Shown: one piece after another, positions 1 to 10,607 of the stretch
Numbering within the stretch: position 1 is the stretch's first letter
Layout: each line of letters opens with the position of its first letter
Assembly (NCBI GenBank): GCA_031216915.1
Contig: CM062292.1
Span: forward strand, 69,428,790-69,492,789
From: Pictodentalium vernedei
Taxonomy: Eukaryota > Mollusca > Scaphopoda > Dentaliida > Dentaliidae
Direction: 5' to 3'
Length of the DNA stretch: 64,000 nt
Notes under the pieces: generated by a model
What the model saw: the letters and a program-made list of their open reading frames with translations, nothing else
What the model was told of the DNA's origin: nothing
Databases searched by the model: none
Made by a program: the position numbers and the translations under genes

Positions 1-52
1 ACCATCCAATTATATTTACATGAGTTGCGGCTAGCGGTCTAACGGCCATATT

Positions 53-370
53 TACAGTTATAACTAGAAGTCCTGTCACGAAATGCGCACACATAGCATG
101 TCGATCTGCGCGTTAATCTACGCGTTATGACCACAGTAAGGCTATCAAATTCTGCACCTATGGCCTGTGCACAAGCAATGTTTCAGCCAATGGACCTACG
201 GGTAACCCGGAGGTCCATTGGCAGAAACATTGCCTGTGTTTGCTATGAGTAACCAGGAGAACCTGCCGTGCTTTGGATGCCATTCGATATGACAATTGCG
301 CGCAATTCCTACACGCAATTAAGCCTAGATAAGCGCATACTTCATGGCAGGACTTCTACTTTTAACTGTA
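53..370. mobile_element. TA-flanked palindromic MITE, family H, copy 1
   Basis: Both ends read TA then a variant of CAGTTAAAACTAGAAGTCC (inverted at the right end), so the target duplication is TA and the ends start CAGT, as in Tc1/mariner elements. The centre (about 178-230) is a hairpin built on GGTAACCCGGAGGTCCATTGG. No transposase frame exists, so it is non-autonomous. Other copies lie at 6061-6377 and 57485-57800. Superfamily assignment is inference from TA and CAGT only. Confidence 0.8.
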
Positions 371-2038
371 GACACGCTGTTTATGGCTCCTCATTGGAAC
401 AGGTTGGTCGAGCTTATTTCAATGGGGGGGGGGGGGGGCATAAGCTGTTTTTGAGGCCCAAAAAAATGTTAAGCAGTTTAAGGACTATTTTGAGAACGTG
501 TTGCCATGCTTTAGTCGTGCATGCCAATGGGTAATGGAGGAATGGATTTGAGACACCGAAACTAAAAGATTGTTAAGTATCCTGCAATTGTTCCCACAAT
601 CTCTTGGGTTTCATTTGCACTTTAAAGGAGAATATACGTGCGTTTTAGTTCGTTAAAAAAGATAGAGACATAATCTTTTGGAAAAGATTCTCGACAAGCG
701 GCGTTCTATGAATATTTCAAATTTTATGCTGGGGTTCTAGAGCTTCCTGAATTTATTGTTTCCATGGCTGCGGGTCGTATTGAAATCTACATGATAAAAT
801 ATTTAACATACAACTATTTCTGAAACCTATTGCATAGTCTTAATATTTTCATATAACTAATTATTTCTTCACGAAATATTTCAAAATGCAACTCAAGTGT
901 AATTGATTTTTTACCCAACTTTTGGGAAATTACAACATTCAGATCACGGCGTGTGGATATAGTAGAAACCCTTGGACCGGTAAAGTAATGTTAAGCCCAG
1001 TCGAAACATATTTTTTCAAACCACGAAAAACCTTGATTGCCATCAGAATAACTTAGAATTGCAGTCCATTATATCTTGTTTGAGAGAGCTCTTTAAGCGA
1101 GGTTTCAAACGAGGTATAATGAACTATAACCCATTTTTTGTTTGAAGCGATATTTTCACTGAGAGACGAGCGATTGTGTTATCTCAACGCGCTGAATTAA
1201 AAATTACCAATATATTTGACGTAAATATATATTGATCGAGATATTATGTCCTTTCGAAAGCTAATTTATCTCGCTTGCGTAGAGAAAATCGCTTTTTTTT
1301 GATAATCGTGTACCTTCACTGAAGAGATTCCAACTTGAATATTTTCAAAACTCTAATTATTGACACAACTCAAGGCTTGATATGTCATCGAAATGAAATA
1401 ATTAAAAATTTAGAAGAAATAGGATAGATTACTTTTTTTCGCGCACATGTTCCCGCTGATATAAAATTATCTTTCAACATTTTAGAGAATAAGTTGATCG
1501 CGTTAAACCAATCCATTCCAATATCACAGACAGACTCCTGAAGTCGAACAGCGTGTGCCAGCGGATATTATGCGATAAACGATGGTGTTATTAGAATACC
1601 ATGGCAGAAAGCAATTTTCTATTTCGTAATAGGTTTGACATTCTGTTGAAAGATTAATCATATGAGGGAAAGAACATCGAGTGTTGCTATTATATGTAGC
1701 GTTTCTCAGCTATCGATTTTGTCGTCCAAATTTTTATTAAAATTTTTTTTATCATCTTCTCTGTTTGATATAATTTCGCAAGTTTTTTATCAATCCAAGA
1801 AGCGCCCAAATTTTATTTTCTGTAAACTCGTATTTTGAACACAGGTAGTCGGATTTTATAGCAGTTATTAGTACCATATATCTGTTAACGCAATTTTTCG
1901 ACTTTGAGGCGAGCTGTCGACCTTATCACCTGCAATTTTTACTTTTTGCCAGTACGTAACAGCGCGCCTCGGTTCCACCCAGCGAAGATCAACCCTTCCT
2001 AATGAATCGACTGTCTCCCCTGCGTAAAAAAAACAAAT
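371..2038. other. AT-rich stretch without recognised gene
   Basis: It holds a 15-G homopolymer at 424-438 and otherwise AT-rich sequence with frequent stops in all frames. I see no long inverted repeat, SINE body or tRNA box pair here. Confidence 0.5.
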
Positions 2039-2063
2039 TGTGCAGTGGAAACAAAGAAAAAAA

Positions 2064-2143
2064 TCAACAAAACATATCGTGTGACCTCCTTATTGGAACG
2101 AGCTCGTTCCAATGTGGGGTTAGATGATATGGTTTTTGTAGAA
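2064..2143. mobile_element. Family A2 hairpin fragment
   Basis: Only the core of an A2 element survives: CAACAAAACATATCGTGTGACC, then the palindrome GGAACGAGCTCGTTCC, then the inverted flank ending ATATGGTTTTTG. No TTAA ends are visible, so it is an old or truncated copy. Confidence 0.6.
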
Positions 2144-2338
2144 GATTCTCAAGGAAAAAATTAAAATAACAACATTTTTGATATCATGTGTTTTCTATAA
2201 AGTGTTAAAATATATTCGTGGGGAAATAGGCCAAATATTACAATGCCAAACACATCACGAATTATAAGCTTTAGCATTCCAAGACTTCAAAATATAATCA
2301 AACTTCAATCTCTGAGAATTGGTACGGAAACAACATTG

Positions 2339-2732
2339 TTTATTTATTTATTCATTAAGGTTTAACAGCACTTTAACAGCCAAGGTCATATCGTGTTGGT
2401 AACAGTTTTATGGGTGGAGGAAGCCGGAGTACCCAGAGAGAACCACCGAGCAACGACGAGCAACTGTAAGCTCCCCAACATCGTAAGTTCGCACTGCAAC
2501 ACAGGCAGGGTTAGATTGGTTGAAGACATGCGCACCATCGACGTGCAGTACGCCTTAATGCACGGCGTCATCGTGCCCCATGCGGACAATCGGGGTGAAA
2601 TGCCTTGCCCAAGGACAACGCGGGAGTTCGAATCGATCGCGCAGACGGCCACCCATCCAAGAACTAACCGGGCTCGACGTTGCTTCACTTCGGTGATCTG
2701 ACGAGAACCTGTTACCGAAAAGCCCGCCCATA
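2339..2732 (-). mobile_element. SINE with 5S rRNA-derived head (copy 1)
   Basis: Read on the minus strand, the 5' part (about 2640-2720) contains GGTTCTCGTCAGATCACCGA, then AGCAACGTCGAGCCCGGTTA and TTGGATGGGTGGCCGTCTG, which match the internal promoter region of eukaryotic 5S rRNA. The body follows with CCTTGGGCAAGGCA and the conserved GTACTGCACGTCGATGGT segment. The 3' end is a TTTATT/AAATA-type tail at 2339-2360. This is the layout of SINE3-class elements. No clear target duplication was found. Confidence 0.85.
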
Positions 2733-2806
2733 ATTCGACAAACTTCAAATGCCAATAATGCTACGTACTGTCTTTTCGCTCAGGCATTCCGTGGAGAATC
2801 TTTTTG

Positions 2807-2936
2807 CACTCTAACATCAGGTGGGTTGAAAATTAACCCAAATTAACTGGGTTGAATGAATATGAACCCAATTGGGTTCATATTTACTCAATCCAGTTAA
2901 TTTAGGTTAATTTTCAAACCTACTGATTTTAGAGTG
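2807..2936. mobile_element. Short palindromic MITE, family F, copy 1
   Basis: About 130 bp. It starts CACTCTAA and ends TTAGAGTG; the arms contain GGGTTGAAAATTAACCC and a central TGAACCCAATTGGGTTCA. The whole unit folds into one long hairpin. Related copies: 4802-4909, 10150-10279, 60827-60954, 63292-63479. Superfamily unknown. Confidence 0.85.
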
Positions 2937-4008
2937 TGACATACGATTGCTCCGTCGAAGATGCATTTCATGTATTACACTGAACTCAAATAACTGATTA
3001 TTGTGGGAAAAGCTTATTCGAAAAATCGGATAATATTTTTGGAATCCCTACTTGTGCAGAATGGGGCGAACGGTATGCAGATGTTCCTTGACGTTTTTCT
3101 TGAAAACATTTAGGGACTCAACAATAGCGCGCTTCACTTCAAATGGTAGAGAGCAGTATACAATGCGCCTCCCATTTTCAAAATTGAAAGACTGGTTAAC
3201 GTGATTCTTAACCCTTTTAACGCCGAGTTCCTACATGGACAAATCTGTGATACCGATTTGGCGAATCTATTTTGTATTTAAAGGGAGGTTCAGTGATAAT
3301 TTAATCCAGCAGCCTTCATGGCTTGTTGGATCGAATTGGTATGCGCCCCATTCCATATTGGTTCTCCATTTGTTAAACGACGCCGAATTTTCCCGAGCGC
3401 AAAAAAATGAGCCTACCTGTTTGAAAATGTAAATCAATCAACTACGTATTTTCTGACATTTATCTAACAATCATATACATTTTGGCTTGAAACCATGAGA
3501 AACGGTACGCACCAGATAATGTGTTTCGATTCCGTATCATATAGACGACTCATTCCGATTCCGTATCATATAGACGACTCGTTTCCGGGAACACAACGGA
3601 CTCTCATAACAGCGCATGAATACATTCCATGTGAGTTTCAGTGATCGACTCCGCTGATGGCGTACAAAACAAAACAAAATTAGTTACAATTCGCAACAGA
3701 ACTATGAATAGTCAATGACCCCCCCCCCCCCCATAATGAACAGAAAATGCACAATTAAATATCACACACTTGTAAATTCAGGCGTATCATCATAGGAAGT
3801 GACACTGAGAGTGAATAATTTTACAACCCAACTTTGAAAATTTGCGGTAACCACGTTACTCATTGTTAAAGTGCACAACAATATTGTTCCATAAAATATG
3901 TTTTTTTTAACCTTTTCTCGTTCAACATTATATCCCAAAACTGTATTAATAATTTAAGATTTATTCTATTTATGTGACAGAATTGTTAGATAAATGAATT
4001 ATCATAAT
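2937..4008. other. Unassigned, with a short tandem duplication and poly-C
   Basis: A 29-bp unit containing GATTCCGTATCATATAGACG is present twice in tandem at 3524-3582. A run of 14 C lies at 3719-3732. Short open frames here (for example 3235-3432) show no recognisable domain. Confidence 0.5.
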
Positions 4009-4353
4009 AATGTGCATGTCCTGTGATCTGCATCAGATTCTCGGTGGTGTCCAGAATGGAATCACAACTCGCCGGCAACGCCGGTGTAAAAGGAATGGAA
4101 GTCCATAGGAACGTTAGTCCCTCTGGACTATTATTCCGCGGAATTATAGTCCTAGGTCTAACATTTCTTGGAATAGTAGTCCGGCGGACTACTATTCCTA
4201 GAAATGTTAGACCTAGGACTATAATTCCGCGGAATAATAGTCCAGAGGGACTAATTTTCCTACGGACTTCCATTCCTGTCACACCGGCTCGTTGGGATCC
4301 CATTCTAGACACCACTTCGAATCTGATACAAATCACAGGACATGCACATAATC
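4009..4353. repeat. Near-complete 345-bp palindrome, family J
   Basis: Arms start and end with GTGCATGTCCTGTGAT and its inverse; the centre is TAGTCCGGCGGACTA near 4183. Arms are almost perfectly complementary over about 170 bp each, including CTAGGTCTAACATTTC and ATTCCGCGGAAT. Because the sequence mirrors itself, open frames appear on both strands (4023-4559 plus, 3986-4336 minus) encoding nearly the same peptide; I treat these as by-products of the palindrome. Probably a hairpin MITE. Confidence 0.85.
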
Positions 4354-4801
4354 AATATAATCTGTATTTATCAGAAAATCATGAATTTGTAAATCATTTA
4401 GCTACGATTTCGTTCATTCATGTAAGGGGTATATGCATTGTATTTAGACGATTTCATATCCTACCTATAAGGCTACGTAGTTCACTGCCCAGAAAGCACG
4501 CACTTCTCGCTCCTGTCTTGACACATAACTGGAAGATAATTTTCTTGTTGGAGACATGATATCCTTCTGGGCAAGAATGTCCCTGTGAAAGCTGTTACCT
4601 TGCGCAAGCAACCAATTTTCCACCATACTTCGGTGTTGTTGTTGTTTTTATTTTTTTGCTTTCCAGTAGTCTGACACTGCATATACCATATTAGGCCACT
4701 AACAAACTGCGGAACTAGGCTAATAATATTATGATCTAAACAATCCAAGCGTTGGCCATAAAGTGCCGTTTAGACCTGTAAAGCAAAACTTCTAAACTGT
4801 A
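4354..4801. other. Unassigned sequence
   Basis: No repeat arm, tail or box A/B pair is visible. A short T-rich run with GTTGTTGTT lies near 4633-4656. Confidence 0.4.
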
Positions 4802-4909
4802 CACTCTAAAATAGTTGGGATAAAAATTAACCCAAATCAACTAGGCTGAGTGAATATGCAATCAACCCAGCTATTCTGGGTCATTTTTTAATCCAACTGA
4901 TTTTGAAGT
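4802..4909. mobile_element. Family F MITE, copy 2 (decayed)
   Basis: Starts CACTCTAAAATAGTTGGG and ends with a mutated inverse (CCAACTGATTTTGAAG). It is about 20 bp shorter than copy 1, because part of the centre is missing. Confidence 0.75.
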
Positions 4910-6060
4910 TTATTAAACAAGCAGGGCTCTATCACACCCGATTAACAGAGCAAACAGATATCAATTGCGTTCCAATTACAGAGAGCAACAGCTTACATAT
5001 ACCTTCATTCTTCAGCCGTTGGGCTACTGAATGAAAGGATACGCCGCTTCTCTTTATGGTTTATACGTATAAAGGTTGCCTCTCTCACAATGCCAAAATA
5101 TGCGAGAACAATAAACAAAGTCGTGGCAGTTAGCTGGATTACAAAAAAAACATTTGCAACGTCAGGCGTAGAATTTTGAAGCGAAATTTATTCTCAGTAC
5201 ACAGGAAATGTGGCACTCTTGACATGACAATAGTAGTTCTGTTTCTCATCAATACCCACAGTCGTAACGAGCAGTGCAATCAGAAGCGTATTACATCGAC
5301 GGAGTGATTCAACTGTCACCACCTTGAACACAACAAATTATGGGAGCTGCACGTCAAGTCAAATTATTCTCAGTAGCCAATATGACATTTAGACAAACAC
5401 TCAGATATTCTGTGAATTACGCCACCTAATCTAAAAGTCGCTAATAGCTAACTTCACCGTATTTGTTCCTGTGCTGTTTCATTTGCGTCGTTTGTTTGAT
5501 GAGGTCTTCAGTTTTATCACAGTCATTTTGTTATTATCTGAATCATTGTTATCAATCGCGTGCGTCAGTAATATAAATACATATTTATAGCCGTTAATTG
5601 CTAGTTATTCATCCCTCCAGTTACATTAAGATTCACTGACAGATAGGGCCATAATTATCAGATAGAACTGAACCCCCACTATTTACTGTACTCCACCTTT
5701 TGTAAACACATGCAACAAGCGGAAATAGAGAATCGATTGTTCTACGAATGCATAGTAACGATGTTCTCACTGATATGAGCTTGACAATACAAACAGAGAA
5801 GTTCTGGCAAGATGACTTTTTGTAACACTCTGTGTCTCTCGATGCAATCGACTGATCTGGGAATGTGTGAAAGTAGAAGTACCGATTTATCTGTAGTCAT
5901 ACTTTTTGAAGCCGTCGAGAGCAGGAGTTCGATAATGTATTAGCTTCTTCTTCCACGACCCCGATAATCTTTGCTTTATCAAATGCGTTGTAGATTCAAT
6001 CTTCGCTCGACCAGTTTTCCGTGTGACCAAAGACTCTCCGACAACATCAGCTACGGCTTC
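4910..6060. other. Unassigned sequence before the H/G cluster
   Basis: Ordinary AT-rich DNA with no inverted repeat seen. The minus-strand frame at 5887-6141 runs into the family H element and is not considered real. Confidence 0.4.
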
Positions 6061-6377
6061 TACAGTTAAAACTAGAAGTCCGCCATGAAATGCGCATAAA
6101 TAGCACGTCGATGTGCGCGTTAATCTACGCGTTATGACCATAGTAAGGCTATCAAATTTTGTACATATGGCCTGTGCACAAGCAATGATTTAGCCAACGG
6201 ACCACCGGGTAACCCGGAGGTCCATTGGCGAAAACATTGCCTGTGTTTGCTATGAGTTACCAGGAGAACCTGCCGTGCTTTGGATGCCATTCGATATGGC
6301 AATTGCGCGCAATTCCTACGCGCAATTAAGCATAGATAAGCGCACAGTTCGTGACTGGACTTCTAATTTTAACTGTA
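6061..6377. mobile_element. Family H MITE, copy 2
   Basis: TA, then CAGTTAAAACTAGAAGTCC at the left and its inverse ending AACTG then TA at the right. It aligns with 53-370 over its full length by eye. The central hairpin keeps GGTAACCCGGAGGTCCATTGG with mismatches in the left arm. Confidence 0.85.
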
Positions 6378-6408
6378 TGCCATCACTGTCTCGTCCTATC
6401 GTATGCAC

Positions 6409-6492
6409 ATACAGTAAAGCTGCCGCGGACTGGTTACTTTGCACGGGTGCGCAATATTTTCACAGAAGCAATAATATTAGATTCTAAATACT

Positions 6493-6541
<49 letters not shown>

Positions 6542-6889
6542 TTGGTGTTTAAGGTCACCTATTTCTGCACAATGGCTAATCATGACCGCGACAGTTTTAC
6601 GGGTGAAGGAAACCGGAGTACCCGGAGAGACCCACCGTGCAAAGGCGACCAACTGTCAGCTCCCCAACATAGTAACTCCACTCAAGCAGGATTAGCATTG
6701 GTTGAAGACAGGTGCACCATCGACGTGCAGTACGCCTTAGTACACAAAGCCGCCGTGCCACCAAAGTGAGCAATGGGAGTGGAGTGGATTATTGGAATAA
6801 TCAACAAAAATTTAATTAATGAAGCACCGGGTACAACCCGGTGCTTCATTAATTAAAATTTTGCTGATGATTTTTATTACCTGGTAAGC
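6409..6889. mobile_element. Family G MITE, copy 1, split by a SINE
   Basis: The left arm (6409-6493) has the family G motif CAATATTTTCACAGAAGC and ATAATATTAGATTC. The right part (6785-6889) has the core GAAGCACCGGGTACAACCCG and ends at TTACCTGGTAAGC, short of the full right end. Between them lies a SINE (6494-6784). Full copies are at 32138-32386 and 54751-54998. TA-flanked CAGT ends are visible in those. Confidence 0.8.
6494..6784 (-). mobile_element. SINE without head, inserted in a family G MITE
   Basis: On the minus strand it ends in a long (AAAT)n tail at 6494-6543 preceded by tail type 1 (GACCTTAAACACCAATAAAT). The body holds ACTGCACGTCGATGGTGC and the TTGCTC/CTCCGGGTAC segment. The 5' head is absent, the usual result of incomplete reverse transcription. 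ATTATT occurs at both junctions and may be a short target duplication. Confidence 0.8.
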
Positions 6890-7217
6890 TGAGCTTTTTA
6901 GTTTTGGGGGTCATTTGGGTCAGAATTCCCTCTAGAACAAGACAGAAGCACTTCATCGCTGCTCTAGCCAGAAGTCCGTGAGTACTAATCTATCACCATT
7001 CACGTGTAGAGAGGAGGCAAGAAGGGTAACAACCAGTATATATCAACCGATTTAATTAGAACATGTGAATGTTGTTGATACCGCTATATATTTGGATGTA
7101 TGAACTGCACGCTTCTGTCTTGACCTATCTGTCAGCATTTAAATCCCCGTTCCAGCCAATTCCACTACTACAATGTATCCAACAGGTCAATGTGAAATCA
7201 GGGATCTCTCTCCAAAA

Positions 7218-7268
<51 letters not shown>

Positions 7269-7546
7269 ATAGCTCGTCAAAACTACTGTACTTTGCTTTT
7301 CAATTCTGGCTCGCCAGAAAATGAGTGTGAAATTTTCCAATCCGTATCATTCCTACCTGAAACGAAGCTTTGCGATGTCACTGTGGTGCCTAAATTTTGA
7401 GGCGACAATTTTATTGTGTACAAACGTAAAAGAAAAACTCGATTTTTTGCGCTGAACAATCTAGATAAGTATTCCATAATATCGTATATTTTAAAAGTGG
7501 CATTCAATTTTGTAATATTCACTGTCATGTGACAAACAAATTAAGT
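6890..7546. repeat. Unassigned stretch with a free (AAAT)n microsatellite
   Basis: An (AAAT)n array occupies about 7213-7271 but no SINE body is attached on either side, so it may be an orphan tail or an independent microsatellite. The rest is unassigned. Confidence 0.6.
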
Positions 7547-7663
7547 GACGTGACAACCGTTACTTATTCGCAGTTCCTTATTCAACATTCGTTATCAACC
7601 GATTTTATCGGTTGATAACGAACGTCGAATATTGAACTTGGAATAAGTAACGGTTGCCAAGTC
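7547..7663. repeat. 117-bp hairpin, family K
   Basis: Arms ACAACCGTTACTTATTC and GAATAAGTAACGGTTG flank an inner palindrome GGTTGATAACGAACG near 7600. Single copy here; likely a MITE. Confidence 0.7.
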
Positions 7664-7684
7664 CCCAACAAATTATTACAATAG

Positions 7685-7945
7685 TACAGTACGTGCAGAG
7701 TGGATTGTAACTAAATCACCTGCAGAGTGGAGATTCCACCCGAGCAATAATTGCAAATTTGTTGCAAAGCATAACCAGCACCAGCAAAGTTTCAGCCAAT
7801 GGACCTCCGGGTTAAACCCGGAGGTCCATTGGCAGAAAAATTGCTTGTGTTTTTTGTCGATGAGTACAAAATTTGAAAGTTCTAGCTTGGGTGATAACTC
7901 CACTCCGCGGGTGATTTAGTTACAATCCACTCTCCACGTACTGTA
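7685..7945. mobile_element. TA-flanked MITE, family I, copy 1
   Basis: TA then CAGTACGTGCAGAGTGGATT at the left and the inverse CCACTCTCCACGTACTG then TA at the right. The arms contain GTAACTAAATCACC. The central hairpin TTTCAGCCAATGGACCTCCG is nearly the same as in family H although the ends differ. A second copy lies at 53321-53581. Confidence 0.85.
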
Positions 7946-8125
7946 AATCAATCTTGGCTGTAAAATTCCGTCTCGTTGACGAGGCCGGATCAGCCAGAAA
8001 AAGGTGCCAACGGCGTCTTTTATGAACTGGCTGATCTGGTCTCTTCAACTCGGTGGAATATGACAACCAAAATCAACTGACTGGTTTAATGATATGTTTT
8101 ATCTCTAATGCCAAAACCAAAGTAA

Positions 8126-8329
8126 TTAACCCTTTACCCAATGCAGGCAATATCAACATTTATTATTTTAAATGTTATTTTTCAAGTTTTTCAAAAAATG
8201 TCAACAAAACTATATCATGTGACAACATGATATAGTTTTGTTGTTATTTTTTAAAAATAGTTTTTTTTCAACTGCTGAATTTATATATTACGACGGAGGA
8301 TGTAGCCGAGTCGTTAGGTAAAGGGTTAA
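8126..8329 (-). mobile_element. Family A2 TTAA hairpin MITE
   Basis: TTAA at both ends (8126-8129 and 8326-8329), ends CCCTTTACCCAA and TTAGGTAAAGGG. Core arms CAAAACTATATCATGTGAC and the inverse meet directly; the GAACGAGCTCG centre of other copies is missing. TTAA plus CCCTTT ends suggest piggyBac-derived MITEs. Orientation is opposite to 17004-17255. Confidence 0.85.
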
Positions 8330-8451
8330 CAAAGAGTTAAATGAATGTTATTGCCATACACATCTTCTGGGAAATGGGTGCTATCCTTTGTAATTGTCAG
8401 TATTTCACAGAAATTAATTACCAGACGCCCATTGACGAGAGACGATTTTGT

Positions 8452-8878
8452 AAGTTCGAATAGGGGGCGCGATGGCGTTGCGGTAACCGGTTCTCGTCAG
8501 ATCACCGAAATTTAACAACGTCGAGCCCAGTTAGTCCTCGGATGGGTGACCGTCTGAGCGATCGATTCGGACTCCCGCGTTGTGTCCTTGGGCAAGGCAC
8601 TTAATCCCGATTGTTCACATGGGGGCACGATGACGCCGTGTACTAAGGCGTACTGCACGTCGATGGTGCGCATGTCTTCAACCAATCTAACCCTGCCTGT
8701 CCCAGTGCGAAGTTACGATGTTGGGGAGCTGGCAGCTGCTCGTCGTTGCTCGGTGGTTCTCTCCGGGTACTCCGGCTTCCTCCACCCGTAAAACTGTCAC
8801 GGTCATGATTAGCCATTGTGCATAAATATGTGACCTTAAACACCAATAAGTAAATAAATAAATAATAAGTTAGAATAG
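8452..8878 (+). mobile_element. SINE with 5S rRNA-derived head and target duplication
   Basis: SINE body 8464-8866 flanked by AAGTTCGAATAG (8452-8463) and AAGTTAGAATAG (8867-8878), a 12-bp target duplication with one mismatch. The head (about 8475-8560) reads GGTTCTCGTCAGATCACCGA, AACAACGTCGAGCCCAGTTA and CGGATGGGTGACCGTCTGA, matching the 5S rRNA internal promoter (box A, intermediate element, box C). The body has CTTGGGCAAGGCACTTAATC and ACTGCACGTCGATGGTGCGC. Tail type 1 ends GACCTTAAACACCAATAAGT then AAATA repeats. Layout equals SINE3-class elements. Confidence 0.9.
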
Positions 8879-8927
8879 GCTTCAGCTAGCCCTAAAATGT
8901 ACCTAATCTCCAATGACGAACAGTAAT

Positions 8928-9477
8928 CAGGGACGTGGCGACGGGGTGGGTGGGGGTTGTGGAGGGGGCAAGCCATGAGTAGTTGGAAATTCCATCTCTC
9001 TGGATTTCAGAGCTTCTTGAGATGCTGATGTCTCCTTTACTTCCCAAAATTCAAACTAGTTTTTCAAATCTGCAAAAATTCCTACTGTTACTATTTACAA
9101 CTACAGTGTAGAACGAGATTTTTATAGTACGTTACTTATCGTAATTAAAACAAATCCTCGAAATGCACTTCAAGAAAATCAGTATATGTATAAGATCTGA
9201 TTTAATGTTAGCACAGCGTGAAGATCTCAAAGTTCTAAGCTTGAGCATTTGTTTAGCACATATTCAATTCCCTGAATAATACCAAATATTAATAACCTGA
9301 TAATTCTATCATAAATGTGTTGGCATTTCAGTTACTAGAATCATATTTATCCCCACTTTCAAAATATTTCTTGGTAGTAAATTTCCAACTAAGGGGAGGG
9401 ACCGGGAAGGGGGTCCCTCCCTAGTTGGAAATTCACTACCCTACACCCACAATGGCAGACCTCTAGCCGCGTCCCTG
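8928..9477. mobile_element. hAT-type non-autonomous element with 8-bp duplication
   Basis: Ends are CAGGGACGTGGC and the inverse of CAGGGACGCGGC, flanked by the exact 8-bp repeat ACAGTAAT at 8920-8927 and 9478-9485. CAGGG ends and 8-bp duplications are hallmarks of hAT transposons. The 550-bp interior has no transposase; it has a G-rich left subterminal region and a hairpin with AATTTCCAACTA arms at 9383-9443. Confidence 0.85.
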
Positions 9478-9485
9478 ACAGTAAT

Positions 9486-10149
9486 GTATAAACGAGAAAT
9501 AAGGAACAAGGCACGATTAGAAAAATCCAAAAGTTACAAGCAAACAATCTTAATAATATGCACGCCATGCAGATTATTCATTGAAGACCGTGGAAACATG
9601 CGAAAACAGACTTCATAATATTACAGGGCTTTTTTGCAATGTGCTTGAAATGCTCCAATGCTAACTGACGTTCCGAAAACGCAACTAACTAAGGAAAAGG
9701 GAAATGTTAGTGAAGGGAAAAAAAACTATAAGGCGTCATTATAAACCGCTTTACATCTCACTTCCACGGTATACAAACTTTCGTTTCATAGATCATCACC
9801 AGCACCTCGTTTAACTTCCCTGGCCTTTGAACTTTCTGTTATCTAATGGTAGCATTACATTGTACTATCTGATGCCACAGGCGGAACATTCTTTCAAAAA
9901 AACATAACAGAAAATGAACCAATGTTGGGTCATTGATAGAAAACCTACTGGAATTTCACAATGGCATGCCTTTTCTACCTACCCTATACTGTGAAAACAG
10001 AGTTATGCTTTTTTCCTTCAGTTAATAGTTTTATTCTGCATCTGCAATTGATGCCAATACCGGCAAGATGTGTGGAGAATATGCATAGGCAGCATTTTCA
10101 TATTGTTTAAGTGTCTATTTTTGACAATAGAATGAACAATATCAGCATA
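9486..10149. other. Unassigned sequence
   Basis: No inverted repeats or SINE parts seen; short frames only. Confidence 0.4.
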
Positions 10150-10279
10150 CACCCTAAAATCAGTTGGGTTAAAAATTAACCCAAGTCATCTGTGTTGAGT
10201 GAATATGAACCCGATTGGGTGCATATTCACTCAACGCAGTTGATTTGGGTTGATTGTTAACCCAACTGATTTTAGAGTG
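10150..10279. mobile_element. Family F MITE, copy 3
   Basis: CACCCTAAAATCAGTTGGG to TTTTAGAGTG, with arms GTTAAAAATTAACCCAA and TTGGGTTGATTGTTAAC and a central GAACCCGATTGGGTGC. Close to full length. Confidence 0.85.
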
Positions 10280-10607
10280 TATATATGAACACTCATATAC
10301 AAAGCAAGGAGCAAGGACTACCTGGAGATTCTGACGGAATTTATTAATGGTCACACAACCTCATACTCGGAAAGATATTACGGTTTTGCTATTTGAGTCT
10401 ACAAGCCTTCCCATAGAGGACGCAATGCAAGCGTTGCGAGCGATGTGAAAGATTAATAATTTAAGATTCTTCTTTTCAGTTTAGAAATTCGACTCAGAGT
10501 AAGGCCTCTGTTGTCAGACTTTCTCTCGAATAGACACAAAAAATTAAACAGAGTCCAATGCCCTACGTGAAACATACAATCACTGCACGTTACTGATAAC
10601 TGTTTGG

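Noticed and set aside
4023-4559. 178-codon plus-strand open frame and its minus-strand partner
   Set aside because: Most of both frames lies in the 345-bp palindrome, so the same sequence is read from either strand; no domain is visible.
8475-8560. 5S rRNA gene
   Set aside because: Only the internal part of 5S is present and it continues into a SINE body; no complete 5S ends.
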